Shown: positions 62,489-64,000 of the stretch, in pieces
How positions within the stretch are numbered: position 1 is the stretch's first letter
Layout: each line of letters starts with the position of its first letter
NCBI RefSeq assembly: GCF_019890615.1
Contig: NZ_JAINVZ010000010.1
Span: 124,001 to 188,000 of the forward strand
Reading direction: 5' to 3'
From: Streptantibioticus parmotrematis
Lineage (GTDB): Bacteria; Actinomycetota; Actinomycetes; Streptomycetales; Streptomycetaceae
Length of the DNA stretch: 64,000 nt
The notes under the pieces: generated by a model
Told to the model about the DNA's origin: nothing
What the model saw: only the letters and a program-made list of their open reading frames with translations
Database searches by the model: none
Program-made: the position numbers and the translations under genes

Positions 62489-62545
62489 GGGCCGCGGGGG
62501 ATCACCGGCCACCCCTGAGGGCCGTCAGCGGCGTAGGGTCGGCTC

Positions 62546-63961
62546 ATGGCGGAACCCCACGAGCTGACCCTGCTGGAACAGGCCGCCGCCGTACGGCACG
62601 GCGAGATCTCCGCGGTCGCGCTGACCGAGCACTACCTCGCCCGGATCGAGCGCTTCGACGCCGCCGTGGGCGCGTACCTCACCGTCACCGCCGACCTGGC
62701 GCTGGAGCAGGCCGCGGGGGCCGACCGGCTGCGCGCGGCGGGCGGACCGCTCCCGCCGCTGCTGGGCGTGCCGGTGCCGGTCAAGGACCTGACGCCGGTC
62801 GCCGGGGTCCGTTTCACCTCCGGGTCCGCCGCCTTCGCGGACCGCGTGACGCACGCGAGCGCCCGGGTCCCCGAGCTGCTGCGCGAGGCGGGCACGGTGA
62901 TGGTCGGCAAGACCAACACCCCCGAGTTCGGACTTCCCGCGTACACCGAGAGCCGCGTCGGGCCGCCCGCGCGCACGCCGTACGACACGAGCCGCGGCGC
63001 CGGAGGTTCCAGCGGGGGCGCCGCGGCGGCGGTGGCGGCCCGGCTCGCCCCGGCGGCGGTCGGCAGCGACGGCGGCGGCTCGATCCGCATCCCGGCGAGC
63101 TGCTGCGGCCTGGTCGGGCTCAAGCCCAGCCGGGGCCGGGTCAGCCCCGCCCCGCGCGGCGACGTCAGCGGCCTCGCCACGGACGGCCCGCTGGCCCGCA
63201 CCGTCCGGGACGCCGCCGCGCTGCTGGACGTCGTCGCGGCGCGGGTGCCGGGCGACCCGTGGCCCGCGGGCAGGCAGGACCGGCTCTTCCTCGACTGGTG
63301 CGGCACGCGCCCGCGCCGCCTGACGATCGGCCGCTGGTCGGACCCCGACCCGGCCGGGGTCGCGGTGGACCCCGAGGTGCTCGCGGCCTGCGACCGCGCG
63401 GCCGCGCTCCTCGAAGACCTGGGCCACGAGGTCCGCGAGATCCCGCAGCCGCTCGCCCCCGGCGACCGCGACGCGTTCACGCCGGTGTGGTCGGTGCTCG
63501 CCGCCCTCACCCCGGTGCCGAAGCGGGACGAGGCGCTGCTGATGCCGATGACCCGCTGGCTGCGCGAGCGCGGTGAGGCGGTGACCGGCGTCGAGTACGC
63601 GCGGGCGCTGGGCGCGATGCAGGCGATCGGGCGGAAGTTCGCCACCGCGATCGACGGCTACGACGCCGTGCTCACCCCGACGCTCGCCCAACTCCCGCAG
63701 CCCGTGGGCGCGTTGCGGAACGACGCGGACCCGGAGGCGGACTTCGCGGCGCAGACCGCGTTCACGCCCTTCACCGCGCCGTGGAACATCGCCGGACTGC
63801 CCGCCGTGTCGCTGCCGCTGGGCTGGTCGCGCGACGGCCTGCCGATCGGCGTGATGCTGGGCGCCCGGCACGACGAGGAGGGCCCGCTGCTGGCACTGGC
63901 CGCGCAGCTGGAGGAGGCGGCGCCGTGGGCGGACCGCGCGGTGCCGGAGGGGTTCGCGTAG
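62546..63961 (+). CDS. Amidase (amidase-signature family)
   Basis: A 471-aa amidase. The Ser-cisSer-Lys triad is readable: Lys in VPVPVKDLTPV, the Gly/Ser-rich signature RGAGGSSGGAAAAVA (cis-Ser), and the nucleophile Ser in DGGGSIRIPAS. It hydrolyses amides or acts on small nitrogen compounds; GatA is unlikely because gatB and gatC are not adjacent. It starts 57 bp after the monooxygenase and is probably cotranscribed with it. It ends just before the right edge of the window; the last 39 bases hold nothing recognisable. Confidence 0.92.
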   Translation: MAEPHELTLLEQAAAVRHGEISAVALTEHYLARIERFDAAVGAYLTVTADLALEQAAGADRLRAAGGPLPPLLGVPVPVKDLTPVAGVRFTSGSAAFADRVTHASARVPELLREAGTVMVGKTNTPEFGLPAYTESRVGPPARTPYDTSRGAGGSSGGAAAAVAARLAPAAVGSDGGGSIRIPASCCGLVGLKPSRGRVSPAPRGDVSGLATDGPLARTVRDAAALLDVVAARVPGDPWPAGRQDRLFLDWCGTRPRRLTIGRWSDPDPAGVAVDPEVLAACDRAAALLEDLGHEVREIPQPLAPGDRDAFTPVWSVLAALTPVPKRDEALLMPMTRWLRERGEAVTGVEYARALGAMQAIGRKFATAIDGYDAVLTPTLAQLPQPVGALRNDADPEADFAAQTAFTPFTAPWNIAGLPAVSLPLGWSRDGLPIGVMLGARHDEEGPLLALAAQLEEAAPWADRAVPEGFA

Positions 63962-64000
63962 CGGCCGGACCCGGGTCGCACGAGGCGGCGCCCGGCCGGT

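Noticed and set aside
61313-63961. Monooxygenase-amidase pair as part of an antibiotic cluster
   Set aside because: No polyketide, peptide synthetase, terpene or RiPP genes are near; the surrounding genes are housekeeping singles.

Overview
The window is chromosomal DNA of a high-GC actinobacterium, almost certainly Streptomyces or a close relative. The evidence is a G+C content above 70%, many GTG starts and one TTG start, ATGA/GTGA gene overlaps, a sortase-type LAETG surface protein, paired dynamin-like GTPases next to a second ssb gene, and sugar ABC operons with no ATPase gene. I saw no insertion sequence, integrase, CRISPR array or rRNA. One tRNA gene (Arg, anticodon UCU) is present. About 54 protein genes are called. 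From memory, and not checked, the order carboxylase / acyl-CoA dehydrogenase / agmatinase / citA / copZ / ssbB resembles a core-chromosome region of S. coelicolor.

Layout. 0-6.9 kb: the start of an acyl-CoA carboxylase gene, a TetR regulator, an acyl-CoA dehydrogenase, TesB thioesterase, a phosphatase-like protein, a PucR regulator and agmatinase (acyl-CoA and guanidino/amine catabolism). 7.0-12.6 kb: a fused heterodimer-type ABC exporter, a sugar isomerase and a MarR-GNAT fusion. 12.7-17.5 kb: a LacI repressor divergent from a translationally coupled three-gene catabolic operon (Gfo/Idh oxidoreductase, DUF993, TIM-barrel isomerase). 17.8-25.5 kb: ribokinase, RecD2 helicase, citrate synthase, an SDR, an orphan CopZ with a CsoR-type operator, and a DedA-like membrane protein. 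25.5-27.4 kb: a small HTH protein, a DUF4865 protein with its TetR regulator, and tRNA-Arg. 27.7-36.1 kb: dynA-dynB, a repeat-filled gap, ssbB, a thioester-domain surface protein and ettA. 36.1-39.0 kb: a thioesterase, an unknown protein, truncated haemoglobin and a PCMT-like methyltransferase.

39.0-48.7 kb is the most interesting part: a one-direction, tightly packed cluster read right to left as GlnX-like membrane sensor, GlnH-like binding protein, an unknown 437-aa protein, PknG-type kinase, PP2C phosphatase, a VWA-family protein that has lost its VWA domain, and an FHA protein with zinc ribbons. GlnX-GlnH-PknG is the mycobacterial amino-acid-sensing module. Here it is joined to a phosphatase, a phosphothreonine reader and two uncharacterised components, which suggests a self-contained extracytoplasmic nutrient-to-phosphorylation pathway.

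49.0-57.0 kb: an amidohydrolase, then a sugar operon (ROK repressor; ABC binding protein and two permeases; GH4 glycosidase; BadF-type sugar kinase) with no PTS and no ABC ATPase gene. 57.1-64.0 kb: MscS channel, HNH endonuclease, DinB/DUF664 protein, DUF5954 protein, FAD monooxygenase and amidase, mostly single genes separated by strong hairpin terminators.
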